The notes below the pieces were generated by a model. It did not search any database, was not told where the DNA came from, and worked only from the letters and a program-made list of their open reading frames with translations. From Streptomyces sp. NBC_00569 (GTDB taxonomy: Bacteria > Actinomycetota > Actinomycetes > Streptomycetales > Streptomycetaceae), in assembly GCF_036345255.1 (NCBI RefSeq), contig NZ_CP107783.1, forward strand, positions 6,804,001-6,868,000: a DNA stretch of 64,000 nt, given 5' to 3'. The stretch's first letter is position 1. Each line of letters opens with the position of its first letter. The position numbers and the translations under genes were made by a program. Positions 44,964 through 53,975 of the stretch are shown piece after piece.

Positions 44964-44978
44964 CTGACCTTCCGTCAG
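44964..44978. promoter_or_regulatory. CTGAC-N5-GTCAG palindrome before the fused FadE gene
   Basis: CTGACCTTCCGTCAG, flanked by T and A to give a 17-bp dyad, ends 27 bp before the fused acyl-CoA dehydrogenase start and 2 bp from a KstR-like site. Confidence 0.68.
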
Positions 44979-44980
44979 AT

Positions 44981-44994
44981 TGGAACGTGTTCTA
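44981..44994. promoter_or_regulatory. KstR-like operator before the fused FadE gene
   Basis: TGGAACGTGTTCTA matches 11 of 12 defined KstR positions. It ends 11 bp before the ATG at 45006, so repressor binding would block initiation directly. Confidence 0.75.
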
Positions 44995-45005
44995 CCGTGC
45001 GCCGC

Positions 45006-47249
45006 ATGGGCATCGCGATCACGCAGGAGCAAGAGGAGCTGTCGGACGCCGTGCGCGGCTGGCTCGCACGCGCCGTCCCGCCCGAGGAAGTGCGCAAACT
45101 GCTCGACGCCCCCGCGGTCGCCGCGGGCCGCCCCGCCCACTGGGACGGACTCGCCGGGCAGGGGCTGCTCGGCCTCCATCTCCCCGAGGAGTACGGCGGA
45201 GGCGGCGGCGACCTCGTCGACCTCGCGGTCGTCCTCGAAGAGGCGGGCCGGGCCGCGCTGCCCGGCCCCTTCGCGGCCAACGCCGCCGCCTCGCTGGTGC
45301 TGCGCCACGCAGGGTCCGCCGGCCTCGCCGCGTCCCTCGCGTCCGGCGACCGCATCGGCGCCGTCGCCCTCGGTACGGGAACGCTGACCGCCGTCACCGT
45401 GTCCGACGGGCTCGTCCTCGACGGGGTGGCGCCGCCCGTCCTGTCCGGGGGCGACGCCGACCTGCTCCTCCTGGCCGCCGAGTCCGCGACCGGGACCGTG
45501 TGGGTCGCCGTCGACACGGACACCGCCGGACTCAGTAGCCGCGTCCACGAGAGCGCCGACCCCACACGCCCCACCGCGGAGATCACCGCCCGGGGAGCCC
45601 TGGTGCCGGGCGCCCGGATCCTCGCCGTCGACACAGCCACCGTCCGTGACCTGGCCTCCGTCGTCCTCGCGGCCGACGCGTGCGGCGTCGCGGCCTGGGC
45701 GCTGCACACGGCGGCGGAGTACGCGAAGGTCCGGGAGCAGTTCGGCCGGCCGATCGGACAGTTCCAGGGCATCAAGCACCTGTGCGCGGACATGCTCGTC
45801 CGGGTCGAGCAGGCGCGGGCGCTGGTGTGGGACGCGGCACGGGCGGCGGGCGAGGGCCGGACCGGCGCGGAGACGGAGGAAGGGGAGGCCGGCGCCGGGG
45901 TGCCGGGTTCCGTCGAGGGGCCGGACGGGGGCGCGGCGCGCGAGCTGGCCGTGGCTCTCGCCGTCGGGGCCGCGCTCGATGCCGCGTACTCCTGCGCCAA
46001 GGACTGTGTGCAGGTCCTCGGCGGGATCGGGTTCACCTGGGAGCACGACGCGCATCTGTATCTGCGGCGGGCCGTCGTCGCGCGGCAGCTGCTCGGCGCG
46101 GGGGACGCGCACCGGCTGCGGGCGGTGCGGCTCGCGGAGGGCGGGGCGCGGCGCGAGCTGCGCCTGGAACTGCCGGCGGAGGCGGAGACGTTCCGGGTGC
46201 GGGCCCGCGAGGCCGTCGAGGGGCTGCATGGTCTCGACCCGGCCGCGGCCCGCCGTGCCCTCGCGCCCACCGGGTACGCGGCGCCTCACCTGCCCGAGCC
46301 GTACGGCCTCGGCGCGGGCCCCGTGCAGCAGCTCGCCGTACAGCAGGAGCTCGCCGCCGCGGGCGTCCGCGTCAGCGACCTCGGCATCGGGACCTGGGTC
46401 GTCCCCTCGCTCCTCGCCTACGGCACCCCGGAGCAGCGGGACCGCTACCTGCTGCCCACCCTGCGCGGCGACGTCCTGTGGTGCCAGCTGTTCTCCGAAC
46501 CCGGCGCCGGCTCCGACCTGGCCTCGCTGCGGACGAAGGCCGAGCGCACCGAGGACGGGCGCTGGCGCGTCAACGGGCAGAAGGTGTGGACGAGCGCCGC
46601 CCAGTGGGCCGACCACGGGATCCTGCTCGCCCGCACCGACCCGGACGCGCCCAAGCACAAGGGGCTCACCTATTTCGTCGTCGACATGAAGCGGACCGAG
46701 GGCATCGACGTACGGCCCCTGAAGGAGATCACCGGGGACTCGCTCTTCAACGAGGTGTACTTCGACGACGTGCTCCTGCCCGAGGACGCCGTGGTGGGGC
46801 AAGTGGACGACGGCTGGCGCGTCGCCCGGAACACGCTCGGCAACGAACGGGTCCACATGGCCGACCAGTTGACCTTCGACACGGGCCTGGAGGCACTGAT
46901 CGCCCGCGCCGGAACACTCGACGGCGCGTACCGGGCGCGGATCGGCGCGCTCGCCACGGAGGCGCACGCCCTGGCCTGCATCGGGCTGCGCACGACGATG
47001 CGACAGGTGGCCGGCGCGGAGCCCGGCCCCGGGGCGTCCGTACGAAAACTGGTGCAGACGCCGCACCAGCAGAAGGTCGCCGAACTCGCGCTGGAGCTGC
47101 TCGGCCCCGAGGGCGCCCTGAGGGAGGGGGCGGGGGAGCGTGCCCTCCACGGGTTCCTGATGTCGCGGTGCCTGACGATCGCCGGCGGCACGACGCAGGT
47201 GCAGCTGAACGTGGTGGCGGAACGGATCCTGGGGCTGCCTCGCGACTGA
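45006..47249 (+). CDS. Fused double acyl-CoA dehydrogenase, FadE34-like
   Basis: The 747-residue protein holds two acyl-CoA dehydrogenase units in tandem. The first (about 1-370) is reduced, with HLPEEYGGGGGDLVDLAVVLEEAG and REQFGRPIGQFQGIKHL. The second (about 390-747) keeps the FAD/substrate motifs LFSEPGAGSDLASLRTKAE, VNGQKVWTSAAQWADHGILLAR and the C-terminal IAGGTTQVQLNVVAERILGLPRD. Mycobacterial FadE34 (ChsE3), next to kstR there, has the same fused design and acts on the cholesterol side chain. No SD precedes ATG 45006, which follows the KstR-like site by 11 bp; it may be leaderless. Confidence 0.88.
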   Translation: MGIAITQEQEELSDAVRGWLARAVPPEEVRKLLDAPAVAAGRPAHWDGLAGQGLLGLHLPEEYGGGGGDLVDLAVVLEEAGRAALPGPFAANAAASLVLRHAGSAGLAASLASGDRIGAVALGTGTLTAVTVSDGLVLDGVAPPVLSGGDADLLLLAAESATGTVWVAVDTDTAGLSSRVHESADPTRPTAEITARGALVPGARILAVDTATVRDLASVVLAADACGVAAWALHTAAEYAKVREQFGRPIGQFQGIKHLCADMLVRVEQARALVWDAARAAGEGRTGAETEEGEAGAGVPGSVEGPDGGAARELAVALAVGAALDAAYSCAKDCVQVLGGIGFTWEHDAHLYLRRAVVARQLLGAGDAHRLRAVRLAEGGARRELRLELPAEAETFRVRAREAVEGLHGLDPAAARRALAPTGYAAPHLPEPYGLGAGPVQQLAVQQELAAAGVRVSDLGIGTWVVPSLLAYGTPEQRDRYLLPTLRGDVLWCQLFSEPGAGSDLASLRTKAERTEDGRWRVNGQKVWTSAAQWADHGILLARTDPDAPKHKGLTYFVVDMKRTEGIDVRPLKEITGDSLFNEVYFDDVLLPEDAVVGQVDDGWRVARNTLGNERVHMADQLTFDTGLEALIARAGTLDGAYRARIGALATEAHALACIGLRTTMRQVAGAEPGPGASVRKLVQTPHQQKVAELALELLGPEGALREGAGERALHGFLMSRCLTIAGGTTQVQLNVVAERILGLPRD

Positions 47250-47315
47250 GGTCCGGGCTCGCGCGGGTCCGGGCTCGCCGGCGTCCGGGCCGCCCCTGGG
47301 CCGTATCGTCGCCGC

Positions 47316-48230
47316 GTGGAGCTCAGACACCTCTCAGGATTCGTCGCCGTCGCCGAGGAACTGCACTTCGGGCGGGCCGCCGAGCGGCTGCACATCGCGC
47401 AGTCGCCGCTCAGCCAGCAGATCAGGCTGCTCGAGCGGGATCTGGGCGTCAAGCTGTTCGACCGGACCACCCGGACCGTGCGGCTCACCGCCGCCGGGCA
47501 CGCGCTGCTCGGGCCCGCCCGGCATCTGCTCGCCGAGGCCTCGGCGGTGCGCAGGACCGTCCAGGCCGCGCACCTCGGGGAGGTGGGGCGGGTCACCGTC
47601 GGGTTCGCCGGAGCCAGCAGCTACTCCGCGCTGCCTCTGCTCACCCGCGCCGTCAACTCCGAACTCCCCGGTATCGAGCTGGTGTTGGAGGGGCAGACCT
47701 ACACCGGTGAGGCGCTCGGGAGGATCGCGGACGGGTCCCTCGACGTGGGGTTCGTGGCGCTCCCGGTGCGGCGCGGGATCACCGCGCGCGTCGTGCGCAT
47801 GGAGCGCCTCGTCCTCGCGCTGCCCGACAGTCATCCGCTCGCCCGGCAGGACGAGGTCCACTTCGCCGAGCTGGCGCACGAGCCGTTCGTGACGTTCCCC
47901 GTCGCCCGCGGCTCGGCGGTGCGCGAGGCCATGGTGCAGGCCTGCCACGACGCCGGGTTCGCCCCGCGGATCGCGCAGGAGGCGCCGGACTCGTACAACA
48001 TGCTCGCGCTCGTCGGGGCGGGCGTCGGGCTCGCCGTCGTCGTGGCGTCCGCGCGCGCCATCCATCTGGAACACGTCGTGTTCCGCCCGCTGGTCGGGGA
48101 CGACGTGCCGGTGCTCCCCATCGCCCTCGGCTGGCGCACCGGAAACCGCTCGGCACCGCTCCAGGCGGTCCTGCGCGTGGCGGAGGAAGTCCTGCCGACG
48201 CCCCCGGACGCGCCCGACGCCGCCGCGTGA
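47316..48230 (+). CDS. LysR-family regulator
   Basis: A 304-residue LysR protein: HTH at residues 1-60 (HLSGFVAVAEELHFGRAAERLHIAQSPLSQQI in substance), effector domain with VGFAGASSYSALPLL and LVGAGVGLAVVV. It lies on the same strand as, and 208 bp before, the MFS/acyl-CoA dehydrogenase/CoA-transferase/GCDH operon, which it probably activates, as GcdR does for glutarate genes in other bacteria. GTG 47316 is the start. Before it, 47252-47290 contains direct repeats of GTCCGGGCTCGC. Confidence 0.88.
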   Translation: MELRHLSGFVAVAEELHFGRAAERLHIAQSPLSQQIRLLERDLGVKLFDRTTRTVRLTAAGHALLGPARHLLAEASAVRRTVQAAHLGEVGRVTVGFAGASSYSALPLLTRAVNSELPGIELVLEGQTYTGEALGRIADGSLDVGFVALPVRRGITARVVRMERLVLALPDSHPLARQDEVHFAELAHEPFVTFPVARGSAVREAMVQACHDAGFAPRIAQEAPDSYNMLALVGAGVGLAVVVASARAIHLEHVVFRPLVGDDVPVLPIALGWRTGNRSAPLQAVLRVAEEVLPTPPDAPDAAA

Positions 48231-48438
48231 CGCCTCACATCTTGACGGATGACGTCTGACTGGAGCCCGGTATTGGTCTTGGACACATCCTAATGAGCGG
48301 GTGCAGAGTGATCCACGTCTCGCGACGGAGCGATGAGCGCCGGGCGCGGAGCGTGGACGGGCCCCGGCCGCTCGGTGGCCCCGCCCCCTCCGGCCCGTCC
48401 CCTCCCCAGCGGGATGCCGCTACGAGAGGACGCTCGTC

Positions 48439-49779
48439 ATGCAGCACGACGCCCCAGTCCCCGGGGTCAGCGCAACCCAGGCCCGTGACGCCCGCCGCGC
48501 CGGTGTCACCGCCTTCGTCGGGACCACCATCGAGTGGTTCGACTTCTACATCTACGGCTCCGCATCCGCTCTGGTCCTCGGCAAGATCTTCTTCGCCGAG
48601 GCCTCGCCGGCCGTAGGTACCCTCGCCGCCTTCGCCACCTTCTGGGTCGGCTTCCTGGCCCGCCCCCTCGGCGGCCTGATCTTCGGCCACTTCGGCGACC
48701 GCTACGGCCGCAAGAAGGCCCTCGTCACCACGCTCACCATGATGGGCGCCGCCACCTTCTGCGTCGGGCTGCTCCCGGGCTACGCCCAGATCGGCGTCGC
48801 CGCGCCCGTCCTCCTCGTGCTGCTGCGCATGATCCAGGGCGTCGCGATGGGCGGCGAGTGGGGCGGCGCCGTCCTCATCGCCACCGAGTACGCCCCGCCC
48901 AAGCGCAAGCTCCTGTACGGGGCGTTCGCCCAGCAGGGCTCGCCCGTCGGCAACCTCCTCGCCACGCTCGCCTTCCTGGGCATCGCCCAGCTCCCGGACG
49001 CCGCCTTCGAGTCCTGGGGCTGGCGCGTCCCGTTCCTCTTCTCGGCCGTGCTCGTCGCCGTCGGCCTGTTCATCCGCCTGCGGCTCGCCGAGACCCCCGA
49101 GATGGCCGCGGCCCTGGAGCGCAAGCAGACGTCCAAGCTGCCGATCAAGGACGTCCTGACCCGCTCGCCGATGCTGGTCCTGCTCGGAGTGCTCGCCGGT
49201 ACGGCCGGTGTCGCGATCACCTACGTCAAGACGACGTTCGCCCTGTCCTGGGCCACCTCCGACCTCGGCTTCGACCGCACGTCGTTCCTGACCGTCATCT
49301 CGCTCGCGCTGGTCGTGCAGGTCGTCGTGCAGCCCTTCGGCGCCGTCCTCGCGAGCAAGTGGCCCGTACGCAAAGCCGTGTTGTGGATGCTGCTGCCCGA
49401 ATTCGTCGTGCTGCCGCTGATGTTCGTCCTCGTCGGGACGGGGAACTTCTGGCTGGCCGTCCTCGGCATGGGCCTCGCCACCTTCCCTCACGCCATGTAC
49501 TACGCGGCGCTCGCCGGGATCCTCGCGCGGGTCTTCCCCGTCGAGGTCCGCTACACGGGGATGTCCCTCTCGTACCAGCTCTGCACGACGCTGTTCGCCG
49601 GGACCGCGCCGATCGTCTCCCAGTACCTGCTCAACGCCACCGGCTCGATCTGGCCCGTCGTCGCGCTCGGCCTCGGCTACACCCTCGTGACCCTCGTCGG
49701 TGTCCTGCCGCTGCTCGCCCGTACCGCCGCCGCGCAGGAGCCCGCCGCCGTCACCACCCGCACCGCCTCCCACGCCTGA
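48439..49779 (+). CDS. MHS-family MFS transporter (dicarboxylate type)
   Basis: A 446-residue, 12-helix metabolite:H+ symporter: TTIEWFDFYIYGSASAL, FGHFGDRYGRKKAL, GGEWGGAVLIATEYAP. It is first in the putative glutarate operon and would import the substrate, perhaps glutarate or a related dicarboxylate. ATG 48439 has AGAGGA 8 nt upstream. The 208-bp region before it contains a GC-rich stretch but no operator-like dyad I can defend. Confidence 0.86.
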   Translation: MQHDAPVPGVSATQARDARRAGVTAFVGTTIEWFDFYIYGSASALVLGKIFFAEASPAVGTLAAFATFWVGFLARPLGGLIFGHFGDRYGRKKALVTTLTMMGAATFCVGLLPGYAQIGVAAPVLLVLLRMIQGVAMGGEWGGAVLIATEYAPPKRKLLYGAFAQQGSPVGNLLATLAFLGIAQLPDAAFESWGWRVPFLFSAVLVAVGLFIRLRLAETPEMAAALERKQTSKLPIKDVLTRSPMLVLLGVLAGTAGVAITYVKTTFALSWATSDLGFDRTSFLTVISLALVVQVVVQPFGAVLASKWPVRKAVLWMLLPEFVVLPLMFVLVGTGNFWLAVLGMGLATFPHAMYYAALAGILARVFPVEVRYTGMSLSYQLCTTLFAGTAPIVSQYLLNATGSIWPVVALGLGYTLVTLVGVLPLLARTAAAQEPAAVTTRTASHA

Positions 49780-49796
49780 CCCGGAGTGATCCCCCG

Positions 49797-51497
49797 ATGA
49801 ACTACGCCGACCGCGACCCCGCGCTGCGCCCCTTCCTCGACCGTGTCCTGTCCGCCGACGACCGCGCCCGCGTCGAGCCGCTCCTGACCGAACTCGGCGC
49901 GCTCGCGGCCGGCGACCTCGACCGGCAGGCCGCACTCGCCGACGCCAACCCGCCCCGCCTCGTCCAGTACGCCCCCGGCGGCGAGCGCGTCGACGAGATC
50001 GAGTACCACCCGGCCCACGACCGCGCCGCCGCCATCGCCTACGAGGAGTTCGGGCTCGCCGCGATGTCGCACCGCCCCGGCGTCCACGGCTGGCCGTCCA
50101 AGGTCCCGCACACCGTCAAGTACGCCCTGTCCTACCTCTATGTGCAGTCCGAGTTCGGCATGGCCTGCCCCCTGTCGATGACGGACTCGGCCGCCCGGAT
50201 CCTGCGCCTGTTCGACCCCGAGCGGTACGCGGCCGAGATCGCCGCGCTCTCCTCCACCGACCCCGGACTGCGGGCCACCGGCGCGATGTTCATGACGGAG
50301 AAGCAGGGCGGCACCGACGTCGGCCTGACGGAGACCGTCGCCACCGACCAGGGTGCGCACTGGACGCTGACCGGCAAGAAGTGGTTCGCGTCCAACCCGG
50401 GCGCCGACGTGATCCTCACCCTCGCCCGCGTGCCAGGCCAGGGCGAGGGCACCCGCGGCCTCGGCATGTTCCTCGTCCCGCGCCTGCGCCCCGACGGCAC
50501 CCGTAACGCGATCCGCATCGACCGCCTCAAGGACAAGCTCGGCTCGAAGTCCATCGCGAGCGGCGAGGTCACCCTCGAAGAGGCGTACGCGACCCCGGTC
50601 GGCCGGCTCACCCACGGATTCCGGCAGATGGCCGAGATGCTCAACGTCTCCCGGCTGTCCAACGCCATGCGCGCCGCCGCCCTGATGCGCCGCGCCGTCC
50701 GCGAGTCCGTCGACCACACCCGCGTACGCCACGTCTTCGGCAGGCCGCTCTTCGAGCAGCCCCTGATGCGGGCCACGCTCCTGCCGATGATCATCGACAC
50801 GGAAGGCGCGCTCGCGCTCGTCCTGGAGGCGGCCGCGCGCCTGACGGCCGCGGACGAAGGAGCCGCCGACGGCGAAGGAGGGGCGGCCCGCGAGCTCGTC
50901 CGCGTCCTCACCCCGCTCGCCAAGCACACCCTGTGCAAGCGCGCCCGCTCCGTCACCGGCGAGGCGATGGAGATCCGGGGCGGCAACGGCTACATCGAGG
51001 ACTGGGTCAACCCCCGGCTCGTGCGCGACGCCCACCTCGGCTCCATCTGGGAGGGCTCCTCGAACGTCATCGCGCTCGACGTGCTGCGCTGCATGCGCCG
51101 CCAGGGGGCCCACCGCACCCTCGCCGACACGTACGGCGACCGCGCCGAGACGCGGGGCCGCTGGGAGCTGCTGCGCAAGAAGGGTGACGCACTCCTCGAA
51201 CTCCCCACGGACGAACAGGAGATGAGGATCGGCCGCTACGCCGACGAGCTCACGCGCGCCGTCATGGAGACCCTCCTGTACGACCAGGCCGCGCACGAGA
51301 CGGAGACCACCGGCAACGGCCGCGCCCTCCTCGTCGCCCGCACCTGCACCGCGCTCCTCGACGACCCGGACACCCCGCCCCGCGCCGCACTGGACCACCT
51401 GGCCGAACTGGCCGAGGGTGGACGGGTGGCGCCCTCACCGGCGCAGGAGATCCCGGCGAAGGAGAACACTGTGAAGGAGCCCGCCGCACATGCCTGA
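49797..51497 (+). CDS. AidB-like acyl-CoA dehydrogenase
   Basis: A 566-residue flavoprotein, longer than ordinary acyl-CoA dehydrogenases and shaped like AidB: an extended N-terminus, GMACPLSMTDSAARIL, GAMFMTEKQGGTDVGLTET, WFASNPGADVILTLAR, and IRGGNGYIEDWVNPRLVRDAHLGSIWEGSSNV. AidB-type proteins include DNA-associated and true dehydrogenase members; the operon favours a metabolic role. It starts 17 bp after the transporter and overlaps the CoA-transferase gene by 8 nt. Confidence 0.85.
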   Translation: MNYADRDPALRPFLDRVLSADDRARVEPLLTELGALAAGDLDRQAALADANPPRLVQYAPGGERVDEIEYHPAHDRAAAIAYEEFGLAAMSHRPGVHGWPSKVPHTVKYALSYLYVQSEFGMACPLSMTDSAARILRLFDPERYAAEIAALSSTDPGLRATGAMFMTEKQGGTDVGLTETVATDQGAHWTLTGKKWFASNPGADVILTLARVPGQGEGTRGLGMFLVPRLRPDGTRNAIRIDRLKDKLGSKSIASGEVTLEEAYATPVGRLTHGFRQMAEMLNVSRLSNAMRAAALMRRAVRESVDHTRVRHVFGRPLFEQPLMRATLLPMIIDTEGALALVLEAAARLTAADEGAADGEGGAARELVRVLTPLAKHTLCKRARSVTGEAMEIRGGNGYIEDWVNPRLVRDAHLGSIWEGSSNVIALDVLRCMRRQGAHRTLADTYGDRAETRGRWELLRKKGDALLELPTDEQEMRIGRYADELTRAVMETLLYDQAAHETETTGNGRALLVARTCTALLDDPDTPPRAALDHLAELAEGGRVAPSPAQEIPAKENTVKEPAAHA

Positions 51498-52698
51498 GCA
51501 GCCCCGCCCCGCCGCACCGCTGGCCGGTATGAAGGTCGTGGACCTGTCCAAGATCCTCGCCGGGCCCTACGTCACCATGTCGCTCGCCGACCTCGGCGCC
51601 GACGTCATCAAGGTCGAGCACCCCGACGGCGGCGACCCGACGCGCGCCTGGGGCCCTCCCTTCAACGGCCCCGACGCGACCTACTACCTGGCCGCCAACC
51701 GCAACAAGCGCTCCGTCACCCTCGACCTCAAGTCCCCCGGGGGACAGGAGGCCGTCCACCGCATGCTCGCCGACGCGGACGTGATGGTGGAGAACTTCCG
51801 CCCCGGCAGCTCGCTCGCCCGCGCCTTCGACTACCGCGAACTCAGCGAGCGCTACCCGCGGCTGGTCATCCTGCACATCTCCGCGTTCGGCGACACGGGC
51901 CCCCTGCGCGACGAGCCCGGCTACGACATGGTGGCCCAGGCGTCGGCCGGCCTGATGTCCCTGACCGGCGAACCCGACGGGCCGCCCGTGAAGGCCGGCT
52001 ACGCGATGGGTGACCTGGGCGCCGCCCTCTTCGGCCTCATCGGCGTCAACGCCGCCCTCGTCGAACGCGAGCGCACGGGCCACGGCCAGTACGTCACCAC
52101 CTCCCTGTACGAGTCCCAGCTCGCCCTGCACATCAACTGGGCCACCGGCTACTTCGCCACCGGGGAGCGCCCCACCCGCCTCGGCTCCGGCCATCCGAGC
52201 CTCGTCCCGTACCAGGCCTACCCGGCGTCCGACGGGCACTTCGTGATCGCCGTCGGCAGCGACGGCCTCTTCCGCAAGCTGAGCGAGGCGCTCGGCCACC
52301 CGGAGTGGGCCGACGACCCGCGGTTCGCCACCAACCGCGCGCGCGTCACGCACCGCACGGCTCTCAACGCCAAGCTGGAATCCGTCCTCGTCGACGACAC
52401 CGTGGCCAACTGGTGCGCCCTGCTGAAGCCGCGTGGCGTCCCGGTCGCGCCGATCCGCACCCTCGACGAGGTCTACGACTGCCCGCAGACCGAGGCGCTC
52501 GGCATGGTGCAGAAGGTCGACCACCCGGAGGTGGGCCCGCTCCAGCAGGTCGCGTTCCCCGTCACCTTCCGCGGCGAGCGCCCCGCGGTGCGCACCGCCC
52601 CGCCCACCCTCGGCCTGCACAGCCGGGACATACTCACCGAACTCGGCTACGACGAGTCCGCCATCGACCGCCTGCTCGACCACCCTCAAGGAGCCTGA
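51490..52698 (+). CDS. CaiB/BaiF family III CoA-transferase
   Basis: A 402-residue type III CoA-transferase. It has the N-terminal VVDLSKILAGPYVTMSLADLGADVIKVE, the NRNKRSVTLDLKSPGGQE motif, and the catalytic Asp in GYDMVAQASAGLMSLTGEPDG. Next to glutaryl-CoA dehydrogenase, the likely reaction is CoA transfer from succinyl-CoA to glutarate, as in human SUGCT; other dicarboxylates are possible. The gene overlaps the preceding one by 8 nt and ends 2 bp before the next ATG. Confidence 0.88.
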   Translation: MPEQPRPAAPLAGMKVVDLSKILAGPYVTMSLADLGADVIKVEHPDGGDPTRAWGPPFNGPDATYYLAANRNKRSVTLDLKSPGGQEAVHRMLADADVMVENFRPGSSLARAFDYRELSERYPRLVILHISAFGDTGPLRDEPGYDMVAQASAGLMSLTGEPDGPPVKAGYAMGDLGAALFGLIGVNAALVERERTGHGQYVTTSLYESQLALHINWATGYFATGERPTRLGSGHPSLVPYQAYPASDGHFVIAVGSDGLFRKLSEALGHPEWADDPRFATNRARVTHRTALNAKLESVLVDDTVANWCALLKPRGVPVAPIRTLDEVYDCPQTEALGMVQKVDHPEVGPLQQVAFPVTFRGERPAVRTAPPTLGLHSRDILTELGYDESAIDRLLDHPQGA

Positions 52699-52700
52699 TC

Positions 52701-53882
52701 ATGCCGTTCGCCGCCCTCGACCCCGTCGACCCGCTGAACCTCGAAGCGCTCCTCACCGACGAGGAGCGGGCCGTGCGCGACACGGTCCGCCAGTACCTCG
52801 ACGACAAGGTCGAGCCGCACATCGCCGAGTGGTTCGAGAGCGGGGAGCTGCCCGCACTGCCCGAACTCGCCCGCGAATTCGGCAAGATGGGCCTGCTCGG
52901 CATGCATCTGGAGGGCTACGGGTGCGCCGGCATGTCGGCCCGCGCGTACGGCATCGCATGCCGCGAGCTGGAGGCGACGGACTCCGGTCTGCGCTCCTTC
53001 GTGTCCGTGCAGGGTTCGCTGGCCATGTTCGCGATCCACCGCTTCGGCTCCGAGGAGCAGAAGCAGGAGTGGCTGCCGCGCATGGCCGCGGGCGAGGCCA
53101 TCGGCTGCTTCGGCCTGACCGAGCCCGACCACGGCTCCGACCCGGCGTCCATGACGACGCGCGCGCGGCGTGACGGCGACGACTGGATCCTCGACGGCCG
53201 CAAGATGTGGATCACGAACGGCTCGGTCGCGGCCGTCGCCGTCGTGTGGGCGCAGACCGAGGACGGCGTGCGCGGCTTCGTCGTGCCCACCGACACCCCC
53301 GGCTTCTCGGCGCCGCTGATCAAGCACAAGATGTCGCTGCGGGCGAGCGTGACCAGCGAGCTGGTCCTCGACGGCGTACGCCTGCCCGCGTCCGCCCGGC
53401 TGCCCGAGGCGCGGGGCGTGGGCGCGCCGCTGACCTGCCTGAACGAGGCGCGCTACGGCATCGTGTGGGGCGTCACGGGCGCCGCGCGCTCGGCCTGGCA
53501 GGCGGCCGCCGACTACGCGGGCCAGCGCGAGCAGTTCGGCAAGCCGATCGCCGCGTTCCAGCTCACCCAGCAGAAGCTGGTCGACATGGCGCTCGAACTG
53601 CACAAGGCGACGCTGACGGCGCTGCGCCTGGCCGATCTGAAGGACTCGCCCGCCGGTGTCCACCCGGCGCAGATCAGCTTCGGCAAGCTGAACAACGTCC
53701 GTGAGGCCATCGAGATCTGCCGCACCGCCCGCACGATCCTCGGCGCCAACGGCATCTCGCTGGAGTACCCGGTGATCCGCCACGCCAACAACCTGGAGTC
53801 CGTGCTCACGTACGAGGGCACGACCGAGATGCACACCCTCGCCCTCGGTCAGGCGCTCACGGGTCACGCCGCCTTCCGCTGA
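52701..53882 (+). CDS. Glutaryl-CoA dehydrogenase-like acyl-CoA dehydrogenase
   Basis: A 393-residue acyl-CoA dehydrogenase. FGLTEPDHGSDPASMTT and WITNGSVAAVAVVWAQ follow glutaryl-CoA dehydrogenases, as do LKDSPAGVHPAQISFGKLNN, EICRTARTILGANGISLEYPVIRHANNLESVLTYEGTTEMH in substance; the catalytic Glu is expected in TYEGT. GCDH oxidises and decarboxylates glutaryl-CoA to crotonyl-CoA. Last gene of the MFS-ACAD-CoA-transferase-GCDH operon; CAAGGAG precedes ATG 52701 by 8 nt. Confidence 0.88.
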   Translation: MPFAALDPVDPLNLEALLTDEERAVRDTVRQYLDDKVEPHIAEWFESGELPALPELAREFGKMGLLGMHLEGYGCAGMSARAYGIACRELEATDSGLRSFVSVQGSLAMFAIHRFGSEEQKQEWLPRMAAGEAIGCFGLTEPDHGSDPASMTTRARRDGDDWILDGRKMWITNGSVAAVAVVWAQTEDGVRGFVVPTDTPGFSAPLIKHKMSLRASVTSELVLDGVRLPASARLPEARGVGAPLTCLNEARYGIVWGVTGAARSAWQAAADYAGQREQFGKPIAAFQLTQQKLVDMALELHKATLTALRLADLKDSPAGVHPAQISFGKLNNVREAIEICRTARTILGANGISLEYPVIRHANNLESVLTYEGTTEMHTLALGQALTGHAAFR

Positions 53883-53925
53883 GCCTGTCGCACAAGCCCG
53901 GGGAAGCCCTTCCCTCGGCGGCCCG

Positions 53926-53966
53926 CTCCTGCCAGTATCTGACGACTCGTCAGATACTGGCAGGAG
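53926..53966. promoter_or_regulatory. Perfect 41-bp palindrome covering the RBS of the SCPx thiolase
   Basis: Arms 53926-53945 and 53947-53966 are exact 20-bp complements around one base. The centre, 53939-53953, is CTGACGACTCGTCAG, an exact copy of the recurring palindrome. The right arm ends in GGCAGGAG, which includes most of the AGGAGG ribosome binding site at 53962-53967 of the gene starting at 53976. The element could act as a protein operator, as an RNA hairpin hiding the RBS, or both. It also could help end the upstream operon. Confidence 0.85.
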
Positions 53967-53975
53967 GCCGTTTCC

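Noticed and set aside
42954..47330. A 1458-codon minus-strand open frame
   Set aside because: It is antisense to well-supported genes (FadE34-like and others) and has no domain; long shadow frames are normal at this GC content.
48293..48616. A 107-residue ORF before the MHS transporter
   Set aside because: Ser/Pro-rich shadow frame that overlaps the transporter start.
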